Source: Clostridiales bacterium GWB2_37_7 (GTDB lineage Bacteria > Bacillota > Clostridia > Lutisporales > Lutisporaceae). From it: a stretch of 46,231 nt of DNA. The first letter of the stretch is position 1. Every line of letters starts with the position of its first letter. Of the stretch, positions 37,874 to 46,231 are shown piece after piece. Below the pieces are notes generated by a model. That model had not been told where the DNA came from. It did not search any database and worked only from the letters and a program-made list of their open reading frames with translations. The DNA lies in assembly GCA_001797185.1 (NCBI GenBank), contig MGOS01000053.1:1-46231 (forward strand). Reading direction: 5' to 3'. Both the position numbers and the translations under genes were made by a program.

Positions 37874-38203
37874 ATGTCGGAACAAAGCAGAAAAACGATT
37901 GAGGTCAGAGGCTTTCTTCATTTGGATGCTGTTTTTCGAAAAAAAGGCACCATCCCTTTAATCATGGGGCTTGAGGACCCAATTACAGGTATTGAACTGG
38001 CAGCGAAACTGGAGATTACTTTGGATGAAATTGAAGTCATTTTTGTAAACGGTTTTGTCCAGGAATTAGATTATATGATTTATCCGGGCGATCGGATAGC
38101 TTTTCTACCGCCAGGCTGTCCCGGACCATATCGGATAGCTTTGGGATTTTATGGAAAAAACAAGAGTAACGAATCAAACTTTAAAATAAAGAAAAAGGAG
38201 TAG
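37874..38203 (+). CDS. MoaD/ThiS-like beta-grasp protein with a C-terminal extension and no terminal GG
   Basis: IEVIFVNGFVQELDYMIYPGDRIAFLPPGCPGPYR resembles the MoaD C-terminal fold, but ends ...FYGKNKSNESNFKIKKKE. Confidence 0.65.
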   Translation: MSEQSRKTIEVRGFLHLDAVFRKKGTIPLIMGLEDPITGIELAAKLEITLDEIEVIFVNGFVQELDYMIYPGDRIAFLPPGCPGPYRIALGFYGKNKSNESNFKIKKKE

Positions 38204-38232
38204 TTGTTCCTTAGCATCTAGGAGGATATAAG

Positions 38233-39432
38233 ATGAAAAAAGAGCTTAAGACCTTGGGAACTGAGCTTTTTGTAGTGGGTGAAAGGGTTCGGATTTCCAA
38301 GGATGGTTATATGAAGCTGCCTATACCCATGGAAGAGGAACAAGAAGCAATATTTATTTCCACAGAGGGTGGTTACCGGTTAATCCCGCTGCTGCCGGAT
38401 GCAAAAAGGATATATATCGAAGTCACCACAGAATGTAATTTTGCATGTATAACCTGTATTCGCAGTTCCTGGCATGATAGACTGCTGCACATGGAGTGGG
38501 AGACTTTTGAAAAGATACTGGAAAGTCTTAAAGAACTGCCGGAACTGGAGTCGGTACATTTTGGTGGTTTCGGTGAGCCCATGATGCATCCAAGGATTTT
38601 TGATATGCTGCGGGCAGTGAAGAAACTTGGACTCAAGGCAGAAATGATTACCAATGGTTCGTATTTAAATAAGGAAAATATTCAAAAATTGATTGATCTG
38701 GAATTGGATGTTCTCTTTACTTCCTTGGACAGTCCTGAGGAAGAGGAATATAATGAAATACGTCAAGGCGCCAATTTTCAAAGCGTTTCTCAAAGTATTG
38801 CAAATTTGCAGGCTATGAAACAGGAACGAAAGACCAGAAAGCCGGAACTAGGGATTGAGTTTGTAGCCATGAAAAAGAATTATGCCAGACTGCCGAAGCT
38901 GATCCAAATGGCTTATGATCTCAAAGCCAGTCAGATCATCATAAGCAATCTGCTGCCTTACCACGAATCCATGAAGGATGAAATTGTTTATGATATAGAT
39001 GATACAGGTTGCATGTTTGGAAAAGATTCTTTGAAGACCACTGTTTGGGCTCAGATGTCCAATATGAAGTTAAGGACGGAACGCAGCTGTAAGTTTGCGA
39101 AGGATAAATCCTTATGCATCAACTACCAGGGTAACGTCAGTCCCTGCTATGCCTTGATGCATTCCTACGAGTGCTATATCTATGGAAGAAAAAAGCAAAT
39201 GTACCCCTGCTATATGGGCAATGTCAATGAAAAGAAACTTCAGGAGATTTGGATGGATCCTGGGTATGTCAACTTCAGGCGGGCTGTCAATGAAAACCTT
39301 TTCCCTTCCTGTACGGACTGCAAATCCAGGGATGGATGCAGCTATACCGATAGCAATGAAATGGATTGCTGGGGCAACAGTCCCTCCTGTGGAGAGTGTC
39401 TCTGGGCTAGAAGGATAATCGCTTGCCCATAG
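38233..39432 (+). CDS. Radical SAM/SPASM protein, tungsten-oxidoreductase maturase type
   Basis: VTTECNFACITCIRSSW (CX3CX2C) plus Cys-rich C-terminal SPASM region; located directly in the AOR cluster. Confidence 0.85.
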   Translation: MKKELKTLGTELFVVGERVRISKDGYMKLPIPMEEEQEAIFISTEGGYRLIPLLPDAKRIYIEVTTECNFACITCIRSSWHDRLLHMEWETFEKILESLKELPELESVHFGGFGEPMMHPRIFDMLRAVKKLGLKAEMITNGSYLNKENIQKLIDLELDVLFTSLDSPEEEEYNEIRQGANFQSVSQSIANLQAMKQERKTRKPELGIEFVAMKKNYARLPKLIQMAYDLKASQIIISNLLPYHESMKDEIVYDIDDTGCMFGKDSLKTTVWAQMSNMKLRTERSCKFAKDKSLCINYQGNVSPCYALMHSYECYIYGRKKQMYPCYMGNVNEKKLQEIWMDPGYVNFRRAVNENLFPSCTDCKSRDGCSYTDSNEMDCWGNSPSCGECLWARRIIACP

Positions 39433-39480
39433 GCAATATTATTAAGTGAATCCAACCATATAATGATAAGAGGTGATTAG

Positions 39481-39705
39481 GTGCAGATAAAAGTAAAGCT
39501 CTTTGCGACACTTAGAGAAAATCGTGAGAAAGAGATGATGATGGATCTAGTACAGGGAGCGACTCCGAAGGATATCATTGAACGCCTAAATATTCGGGCA
39601 GAGGAAGCAGCAATAATAATGATCAACGGAAGAGGTGCGAATTCTGATCAGGTTTTGGAGGATAATGATACGGTGTCTATTTTCCCGCCTGTAGGAGGCG
39701 GCTAA
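39481..39705 (+). CDS. MoaD/ThiS sulfur-carrier protein with C-terminal GGG
   Basis: KVKLFATLRENREKEMMM...VFPPVGGG-type tail: IFPPVGGG*. Confidence 0.88.
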   Translation: MQIKVKLFATLRENREKEMMMDLVQGATPKDIIERLNIRAEEAAIIMINGRGANSDQVLEDNDTVSIFPPVGGG

Positions 39706-39721
39706 ACAAGTTTGAAATCTT

Positions 39722-39773
39722 AAACAGATAGAGGTTTGAGTAGAAATACGAAATTCCCGCTATCTGTTTTTTT
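39722..39773 (+). terminator. Rho-independent terminator at the end of the AOR cluster
   Basis: AAACAGATAG ... CTATCTGTTT followed by TTTT. Confidence 0.75.
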
Positions 39774-39950
39774 ATGGCAAAACAGTAAGCTTTCCGAAAA
39801 AGTATATAGCATAACTAATTATACATCTCGCATGAATATTATGCATATTGTGACCATACTAAAATACCAGAAATGGTCAAATCATGCTTTTGTTTTACCG
39901 TGATTTTGGTAATACAATTTTTTACTTTTTAATGCACAACACTAATATTA

Positions 39951-39966
39951 AGCAACATCTGTGCCA
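39951..39966 (-). promoter_or_regulatory. Orphan sigma-54 (-24/-12) promoter, minus strand
   Basis: Minus-strand TGGCAC-AGATG-TTGCT (plus strand AGCAA-CATCT-GTGCCA); exact consensus. Confidence 0.75.
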
Positions 39967-40088
39967 AATCATAAAAAATTAGGGGGTTTTATAATCGTTG
40001 AGTTACTGAGTTACATCAGAAGCATAAAAGCAATCGGTCCTGCCAAATCAAGAACGCTCTATTTTGGAGCAATTAAGTCTCATTACAG

Positions 40089-41996
40089 TTATTCTATTTC
40101 GGAACGACGTTCTGTATCGTGACAATGGATATCGTATTTTTCAAGTTTTCGATAAAGTGTATTTCTACCAACTCCTAAAATTTTAGCTGCAGCTGTAACA
40201 TTGCCATGAGATTCATTTAAAACGGTGATAATATGCTGTTTTTCCACTTGCTCCAAGCTCAAATTAATGCTTTGCTTATTAGTGTGATTTAAATTAACTT
40301 TTTTGCCAAGGAAGTTTGGTTGAACAGATTCTGTGTTGACAATTAATTCGATAACATTTTCCAATTCTCTGATATTGCCCTGCCATTCATGTTTTTTCAG
40401 AAAGTCCAAGTATTCCGGTGATATAGCTACTCTTCTTTTGTTCAACCTTTTGGAGGTTTTTTCCATGTAGTAGTCAAAAAGCAAAGGTATATCATCTGCC
40501 CGTTCTCTTAGTGGTGGTAGATATATAGGAAGTACATTTAATCTATAGTAAAGATCTTTCCTGAAATTACCTGCTGCTACTTCTTTCTTTAAATTCTTGT
40601 TGGTAGCGGCAATAATTCTGACGTTGACAGGGATCTGTCTGTGACTTCCTATTCTGGTTATTACACCTTCCTCGATTACTCTAAGAAGCTTGATTTGCAT
40701 ATCTATTGGCATTTCTCCGATTTCATCCAAGAAAATTGTACCTTCATCGGCAAGTTCAAATTTGCCTGCATTGCCGCCTCGTTTTGCACCGGTAAAGGCG
40801 CCTTCCTCGTAGCCAAATAGTTCAGACTCAATGAGTGTTCTGGGTATTGCCCCGCAATTTACCGCAATAAAAGGCTCTTCCTTTCGAATGCTGTAATTGT
40901 GAATAGATTGCGCAAAAACCTCTTTACCCGTTCCACTTTCTCCAGTAATTAAAATTGTAGAACTGCTATCGGCAATTTTTTTTGCGTACTCAATAGTTCT
41001 TAAGAATTCTTCGTTTTTTCCTATGATTTTATCAAAGGTATAAATAGCTTGACCGCTCAGTATCTTACCTGCAAGCTTTCTGCTTTTTTTAAGCTCATAG
41101 AATATGTGAATGATCTCGATAATTTCTTTGTCGGAATTGAATATGGGGGAGGCAGTAAGAGTAAACTGAATCTTATTTGCTCGTGCCTTTACGTTTACAT
41201 CCTTGTCTACATAGCTTTCTCTTGCTGTAAGCTTGACAACAACCTCATTCCAGCCTTCGATCAAATTCCATACCTTCATGTTCTTGATTTCATATTCACT
41301 ATAGCCAAACATTTTAACAATCTGCTTGTTCATAGAAGTGATGTTGCCTGATAAATCCGAGGTCAAAATACCTGAGGATACTGAATCAAATATGCTTTCT
41401 ATATGTTTTTTTGATATCGTCAATATTGAATTTATATCATTTACCTCTAACATACGTTCAATTGCATTTGCTGCTGCCACTACCATTCCCAAGGTATGGG
41501 GATGAACGTTTTCGCTGTATCCTGTTAAATCGATAATTCCGATTATTTTACCATTGGCATCCTTTATTGGTGCAGCCGAGCAGGTCCACTTGTGGTAAGC
41601 CTTGATAAAATGCTCCGCGCCTGATACTTGAACAGGCTGACCTTCACTTATAACCATGCTCATGGCATTGGTACCAATACTATCTTCATCCATATATGCG
41701 CCAGGTATCATTTTGAGCCTGTTTGCCTCTGATAGTATTTTTTCATCACCTGTGACGCTGAGGATACAGCCTTCGGCATCATTTAGTATGACAAAAAAAT
41801 CCGAGCCCCTGACAAAATCGTATAGATGCTCCAAAAAAGGAGCTGCTGTCTTTATAAGTTCTTTGTTTTGTTCAAGTTTTTGTATTAAAGTCTTGCCTTC
41901 TAATACCCTCGTGCTAAATATATTCTCCGGCTTGACTCCTTTGGTAATACACCTTACATGGGACGCTTCGATGCACTTGTTCATTTTATTCACCAT
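40089..41996 (-). CDS. AcoR-type sigma-54-dependent transcriptional activator (GAF-PAS-AAA+-HTH_8)
   Basis: ILITGESGTGKEVFAQSIH, GYEEGAFTGAKRGG, GTIFLDEIGEMP, C-terminal HGNVTAAAKILGVGRNTLYRKLEKY. Confidence 0.93.
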   Translation of the reverse strand: MVNKMNKCIEASHVRCITKGVKPENIFSTRVLEGKTLIQKLEQNKELIKTAAPFLEHLYDFVRGSDFFVILNDAEGCILSVTGDEKILSEANRLKMIPGAYMDEDSIGTNAMSMVISEGQPVQVSGAEHFIKAYHKWTCSAAPIKDANGKIIGIIDLTGYSENVHPHTLGMVVAAANAIERMLEVNDINSILTISKKHIESIFDSVSSGILTSDLSGNITSMNKQIVKMFGYSEYEIKNMKVWNLIEGWNEVVVKLTARESYVDKDVNVKARANKIQFTLTASPIFNSDKEIIEIIHIFYELKKSRKLAGKILSGQAIYTFDKIIGKNEEFLRTIEYAKKIADSSSTILITGESGTGKEVFAQSIHNYSIRKEEPFIAVNCGAIPRTLIESELFGYEEGAFTGAKRGGNAGKFELADEGTIFLDEIGEMPIDMQIKLLRVIEEGVITRIGSHRQIPVNVRIIAATNKNLKKEVAAGNFRKDLYYRLNVLPIYLPPLRERADDIPLLFDYYMEKTSKRLNKRRVAISPEYLDFLKKHEWQGNIRELENVIELIVNTESVQPNFLGKKVNLNHTNKQSINLSLEQVEKQHIITVLNESHGNVTAAAKILGVGRNTLYRKLEKYDIHCHDTERRSEIE

Positions 41997-42101
41997 CCTC
42001 TTGACACAACTGTTTATATGGATTAGAGTATAAATTCTTTATATATTCCAATAATCCTTTAAAGTAAAAGTAAACAATGAAAGTTTTTGGAATAAATCCC
42101 A

Positions 42102-42139
42102 CAAAACCTATTGACAAAGTAGGTTTTGGACATTATAAT
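42102..42139 (+). promoter_or_regulatory. Consensus promoter TTGACA-N17-TATAAT with a 9-bp inverted repeat over the -35
   Basis: CAAAACCTA(42102-42110)-TTGACAAAG-TAGGTTTTG(42120-42128); -35 at 42111-42116, -10 at 42134-42139. Confidence 0.8.
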
Positions 42140-42234
42140 TAAAAACATAGTAAACAGATAGGAATAGTCAATATGTTATCTGAAGCCAAATTTAGTACAA
42201 TAATTCTAAATCATTTAAAAATGGAGGAAGCAAA

Positions 42235-43059
42235 ATGAAAAAAAGAGTTCTACTGGTAACAGCAATCATAACAATAATGGCACTGGTATTTGTGGGTTGC
42301 AGTGCAGCAAAGCAAACAGCAGCAACAAATGAGCCTGCTGCTGAAGTAAAACAGGAGAGTTTGTTAGACAAAATAAAAGCGGAGGGCGTAATTAAGATAG
42401 GAACAGAGGGAACATATGCACCGTTTACGTTCCATGACAAAGATGGCAAGCTTACAGGCTTTGATGTTGAAATTGCAGAAGAAATAGCAAATAGACTTGG
42501 TGTAAAGGCAGAATTTATAGAAACAAAATGGGACGGTATGTTTGCAGGACTTGATGCGAAAAGATTTGATGCGGTAGTGAATCAAGTTACTATAAGACCT
42601 GACAGAATTGAAAAATACGATTTCTCTGATTCATATATAGTATCTAAGGCAGTATTAATTGTTCATGGTGACAATAATGAAATAAAGAGCTTTGAAGACC
42701 TAAAGGGCAAAAAATCAGGTCAAACACTAACAAGCAACCTGGCAGAAATTGCAACATCCTTTGGAGCAGAGCTAGTGCAGGTTGATGGCTTTAATCAATC
42801 AATAGATCTTTTGACATCAAAGAGAATAGACGCAACAATAAATGACAGCTTATCCTTCTTGGATTTTAAAACACAAAAACCAGATACTGCTATAAAGGTT
42901 GTTGCTGAGATGGACACAAAAGATGAGAACGGAATATTGTTCAACAAAGGCAATCAAGAACTTGTAGAGGCAGTTAATAAGGCTTTGGCAGATATGAAGG
43001 CTGATGGAAAATACTTAGAGATTTCACAAAAATGGTTTGGTGAAGACGTTTCAAAATAG
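42235..43059 (+). CDS. Amino-acid ABC transporter substrate-binding lipoprotein, cystine-type (TcyA/FliY-like)
   Basis: Lipobox VFVGC; GTEGTYAPFTFHDKDGKLTGFDVEIAEEIANRLGVKAEFIETKWDGMFAGL. Confidence 0.85.
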   Translation: MKKRVLLVTAIITIMALVFVGCSAAKQTAATNEPAAEVKQESLLDKIKAEGVIKIGTEGTYAPFTFHDKDGKLTGFDVEIAEEIANRLGVKAEFIETKWDGMFAGLDAKRFDAVVNQVTIRPDRIEKYDFSDSYIVSKAVLIVHGDNNEIKSFEDLKGKKSGQTLTSNLAEIATSFGAELVQVDGFNQSIDLLTSKRIDATINDSLSFLDFKTQKPDTAIKVVAEMDTKDENGILFNKGNQELVEAVNKALADMKADGKYLEISQKWFGEDVSK

Positions 43060-43079
43060 TTTTAGAAGGGTGAGTAAAA

Positions 43080-43763
43080 GTGGACGATAGAATGGTAAGG
43101 GTGATTGGAATACTTATTGACTCCTTTATCCCTCTTTTAAAGGCAGGTGTGATGTTTACAGTACCACTTACCATCATCTCGTTTATACTGGGATTGATTG
43201 TTGCCTTTACTGTTGCAATCATAAGAGTTACAAATTTTAAGCCCTTAAATGGAATTGTAAAGTTTTACGTGTGGATAGTAAGAGGAACACCATTATTGGT
43301 GCAGCTGTTTATAATTTTTTACGGACTGCCAAGCATTGGCATCATTCTGAGTGCTTTGGTATCGGCAATAATAGGTTTTACCTTAAGTGTCGGAGCTTAC
43401 GGCTCAGAAATTATAAGAGCAGCTATATTATCTGTACCTAAGGGACAGTGGGAAGCAGCTCATGCATTGGGTTTATCAAAATCTCAAACTCTACTGTATA
43501 TAATACTTCCACAGGCTATTAAAGTAGCTATACCTCCAATTGCGAATTCATTCATTAGCTTGGTTAAGGATACTTCTTTAGCAGCAGCAGTTACATTTTC
43601 GGATCTTTTTCAGGTTGCACAGCAGATTACAGCAAGGACCTATGAACCACTTTGGCTTTATATGGAAGCAGCATTTATTTACCTGATATTCTGTTCAGTA
43701 CTTACAATGATACAGTCTAAATTGGAAGTAAGATTTATGAAAAGTGGGTATTCACATGATTAG
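43080..43763 (+). CDS. Amino-acid ABC transporter permease, cystine-type
   Basis: [53 protein letters not shown] start. Confidence 0.88.
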   Translation: MDDRMVRVIGILIDSFIPLLKAGVMFTVPLTIISFILGLIVAFTVAIIRVTNFKPLNGIVKFYVWIVRGTPLLVQLFIIFYGLPSIGIILSALVSAIIGFTLSVGAYGSEIIRAAILSVPKGQWEAAHALGLSKSQTLLYIILPQAIKVAIPPIANSFISLVKDTSLAAAVTFSDLFQVAQQITARTYEPLWLYMEAAFIYLIFCSVLTMIQSKLEVRFMKSGYSHD

Positions 43764-44508
43764 ATTAGAAAATGTATATAAAAGCTTTGGAAGCTTGGAG
43801 GTTCTGAAAAATATAAACCTGACCATAGAAAAGGGAGAGGTTGTATGTATAATAGGACCTAGCGGCTCAGGCAAAAGTACTCTCTTGAGATCCCTAAATC
43901 ATCTAGAGAGAATAACAAGCGGCAAATTATATATTGATAATGAGCTTGTAGATGAGAGAGCGAATGACAGGGATATTCATAAATTTTCCCCTAAAAGGGT
44001 TTCGGAGATTTGCTCAGAGCTTGGTATGGTGTTTCAGCGATTCAACCTTTTTCCACATATGACAGTATTGGAGAATGTAATGCTTGCACCTAGGAAGGTA
44101 AGAAATCTTACCAAGAAAGAAGCTGAGGAAGCCGCTCTTGAATTAGTGGCAAAGGTGGGATTGACAGATAAGAAGGACGAATATCCTTCGAGGCTTTCTG
44201 GAGGACAGCAGCAGAGAGTAGCTATAGCCAGAGCCCTAGCTATGGAGCCGAAAATAATGCTCTTTGATGAACCAACCTCAGCGCTAGACCCTGAATTGGT
44301 CATTGAGGTGCTTGATGTTATGAAAGCTCTAGCCAGTGAAGGGATGACGATGTTGGTTGTAACCCATGAAATGGGTTTTGCAAGGGAAGTGGCTGATAGA
44401 GTTGTATTTATGGATAAGGGTGAAATCGTAGAAATTGATAGCCCTGAAAACATATTCAATAACCCTTCTCAAAATAGAACAAGAGAATTCTTAAGCAGAA
44501 TACTTTAG
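43756..44508 (+). CDS. Amino-acid ABC transporter ATP-binding protein
   Basis: [55 protein letters not shown]. Confidence 0.92.
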   Translation: MIRLENVYKSFGSLEVLKNINLTIEKGEVVCIIGPSGSGKSTLLRSLNHLERITSGKLYIDNELVDERANDRDIHKFSPKRVSEICSELGMVFQRFNLFPHMTVLENVMLAPRKVRNLTKKEAEEAALELVAKVGLTDKKDEYPSRLSGGQQQRVAIARALAMEPKIMLFDEPTSALDPELVIEVLDVMKALASEGMTMLVVTHEMGFAREVADRVVFMDKGEIVEIDSPENIFNNPSQNRTREFLSRIL

Positions 44509-44553
44509 AATAACTTGTTTTTGTGGTGCCAGGCACCACAAAAACAAGTTATT
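44509..44553. repeat. Perfect 21-bp inverted repeat with 3-nt loop; palindromic core GTGGTGCCAGGCACCAC
   Basis: AATAACTTGTTTTTGTGGTGC-CAG-GCACCACAAAAACAAGTTATT. Confidence 0.9.
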
Positions 44554-44698
44554 GAGGTTTCCCTATCACCATTAAAATTTACTTGCATATACACATCAAG
44601 TGCCATATAATAGTAATGTTAGTGGCAGAGAATTTGATATTTATTTCTTATTAACTCTATCTTGCGGATAGGGTTTAGTATTTTGTGGAGGAATAGTT

Positions 44699-45007
44699 AT
44701 GAATTCCACCTTTGTTAAGATCTATGACATAGTTTCGCAGATACCTGTCGGTAAGGTAGCAACCTACGGACAGATTGCTGTATTAGCCGGCTTGCCAAGA
44801 GGTGCCAGAGTTGTGGGCTGGGCAATGAGGGCTGTTCCCGAGAATTGGGTACTTCCCTGTCATAGAGTAGTGAATAAATCAGGCAATATGGCTCCTGAAT
44901 ATGCCTTTGGCGGTCAGGAAGTTCAACGAAGTCTGTTGGAAGCAGAGGGAGTAACCTTTAATATAAATGGTTTGATAAATATGGAAGAGAATTTATGGAA
45001 ACCATAG
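44699..45007 (+). CDS. MGMT family (Ada C-terminal-like) protein, 102 aa
   Basis: IPVGKVATYGQIAVLAGLPRGARVVGWAMR...LPCHRVVNKSG; PCHRV Cys retained. Confidence 0.88.
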   Translation: MNSTFVKIYDIVSQIPVGKVATYGQIAVLAGLPRGARVVGWAMRAVPENWVLPCHRVVNKSGNMAPEYAFGGQEVQRSLLEAEGVTFNINGLINMEENLWKP

Positions 45008-45104
45008 CTTTGAAGTTAAATGACATTGATTTACGTATCGCTTATTTAATTTCAAATATGGGTTATAATACTAATGATCAATAAAAGTTGAAAGAAGGAT
45101 GACA

Positions 45105-46231
45105 ATGGAAGAAAAGAAATTTAACCAGTTAGGTTTAGGAGAGAAAGTACTAAAAGCAATTGACGATATGGGGTTTGAAGAACCCTCCCATATACAAGCT
45201 GAAATAATTCCAGTAGTGTTGGAAGGTTTTGACGTAATAGGTCAAGCGCAAACCGGTACAGGCAAGACCTTAGCATTTGGTGCACCAATTTTGACCAATA
45301 TGAAAAGGGTTGAAGGTAAAATAAGCTGTATTATACTTGCTCCTACAAGAGAGCTGGCTATACAGGTTAATGACGAGATTATCAGAATTGCAAAGCATAC
45401 AAAAGTGAGACTCTTGCCGGTATATGGCGGTCAACCAATCGACAGGCAGATTAGGGCTATTAGAAGTGGCATTGATATAATTGTAGGTACCCCAGGCAGA
45501 GTGCTGGATTTAATAAGAAGGAGAATTATAGACCTTGGGGATATTCAATTCTTGGTGCTTGATGAAGCGGATGAAATGCTAAATATGGGCTTCATAGAAG
45601 ACATTGAGGAAATAATTAAGAACTGCAGCAAAGAAAGACAGACAATGCTTTTCTCTGCTACAATGCCAGATGAAATCAGGAAGCTATCAAAGAAGTACAT
45701 GAAGGCAGATACAAAGCATGTATCAATTGTAAAGAGTACTATGACAGTTTCTACAGTTGAGCAGTTTTACTTTGAAGTGAAGCAAAATAACAGGTTTGAA
45801 TCATTCTGTAGAATTTTAGATGTAGATGAGCCTGCAACAGCTATTATTTTCTGTAAGACCAAAAAAGGTGTTGATGAGCTGGTTGAGTCCATGCAAGCAA
45901 GAGGCTACAATGTAGAGGGCATGCACGGAGATATGAATCAGAGTCAAAGAATGAACACCCTTAGAAAGTTTAAGGAAGGGAATTTAGAATTCCTGGTAGC
46001 TACGGACGTAGCAGCAAGAGGGATAGATGTTGAGGACATTACTCATGTAATAAACTATGATTTGCCTCAGGATATTGAGTCTTATGTTCATAGAATAGGC
46101 AGAACAGGCAGAGCCAACAAGACAGGTACTGCTTATACGCTGGTTACAGCTAGAGAATACATGACTCTTAAGCAAATAGAGAAGATGACAAAGAGTAAGA
46201 TTAAGAGAAAAGATATACCTACAATTGATGA
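45105..46231 (+). CDS. DEAD-box RNA helicase, truncated at the window end
   Basis: Own translation from ATG 45105: MEEKKFNQLGLGEKVLKAI, AQTGTGKT, PTRELAIQ, LDEADEMLNMGF, FSATMP, VATDVAARGID, YVHRIGRTGRA; missing from the ORF track because it runs off the edge. Confidence 0.95.
   Translation, partial: MEEKKFNQLGLGEKVLKAIDDMGFEEPSHIQAEIIPVVLEGFDVIGQAQTGTGKTLAFGAPILTNMKRVEGKISCIILAPTRELAIQVNDEIIRIAKHTKVRLLPVYGGQPIDRQIRAIRSGIDIIVGTPGRVLDLIRRRIIDLGDIQFLVLDEADEMLNMGFIEDIEEIIKNCSKERQTMLFSATMPDEIRKLSKKYMKADTKHVSIVKSTMTVSTVEQFYFEVKQNNRFESFCRILDVDEPATAIIFCKTKKGVDELVESMQARGYNVEGMHGDMNQSQRMNTLRKFKEGNLEFLVATDVAARGIDVEDITHVINYDLPQDIESYVHRIGRTGRANKTGTAYTLVTAREYMTLKQIEKMTKSKIKRKDIPTID

Noticed and set aside
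39990-40121. Short plus-strand open frame VELLSYIRSIKAIGPAKSRTLYFGAIKSHYSYSISERRSVS
   Set aside because: No proper start codon, overlaps the 3' end of the activator gene; vague resemblance to a RecG N-terminus judged coincidental.
1-46231. CRISPR array, tRNA, rRNA, transposase/prophage genes
   Set aside because: None recognised on reading; repeats found are coding repeats, operator-like sites or terminators.

Overview
Low-GC Firmicutes/Clostridia-type chromosomal window, read by eye from the sequence and ORF track. From left to right it contains: the tail of a YcaQ-like winged-helix protein; a TetR-controlled ABC exporter operon; a stand-alone PqqD-like protein; ribonuclease Z; a secreted protein with four ~145-aa repeats; an Fe-S protein; a CyuA/UPF0597-type cysteine/serine catabolic enzyme; a ferritin-like protein; an MBOAT/DHHW acyltransferase pair; a NhaC antiporter; an EamA transporter; a signalling block (REC-HK, a hybrid HK with three receivers, a CheR-type methyltransferase with an extra N-terminal domain, and a multi-TM HK); a LevR-type activator with a PTS operon for an amino-sugar disaccharide (HPr, IIB, IIC, GH4, IIA, MupG/DUF871, NagA, NagB); a probable tungsten aldehyde oxidoreductase (AOR) cluster (AOR, two MoaD-like proteins, SPASM radical-SAM maturase) next to a convergent AcoR-type sigma-54 activator; a cystine-type ABC transporter; an MGMT-like protein; and a truncated DEAD-box helicase. 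The strongest non-ORF signals are three consensus-like sigma-54 promoters. One precedes the AOR gene, with three TGTTCC-N5-GGAACA-type enhancer sites upstream. One precedes the PTS operon. One is an orphan that fires into a ~230-nt non-coding interval. No CRISPR array, rRNA, tRNA or transposase was recognised. All family calls are by motif recognition without database searches.
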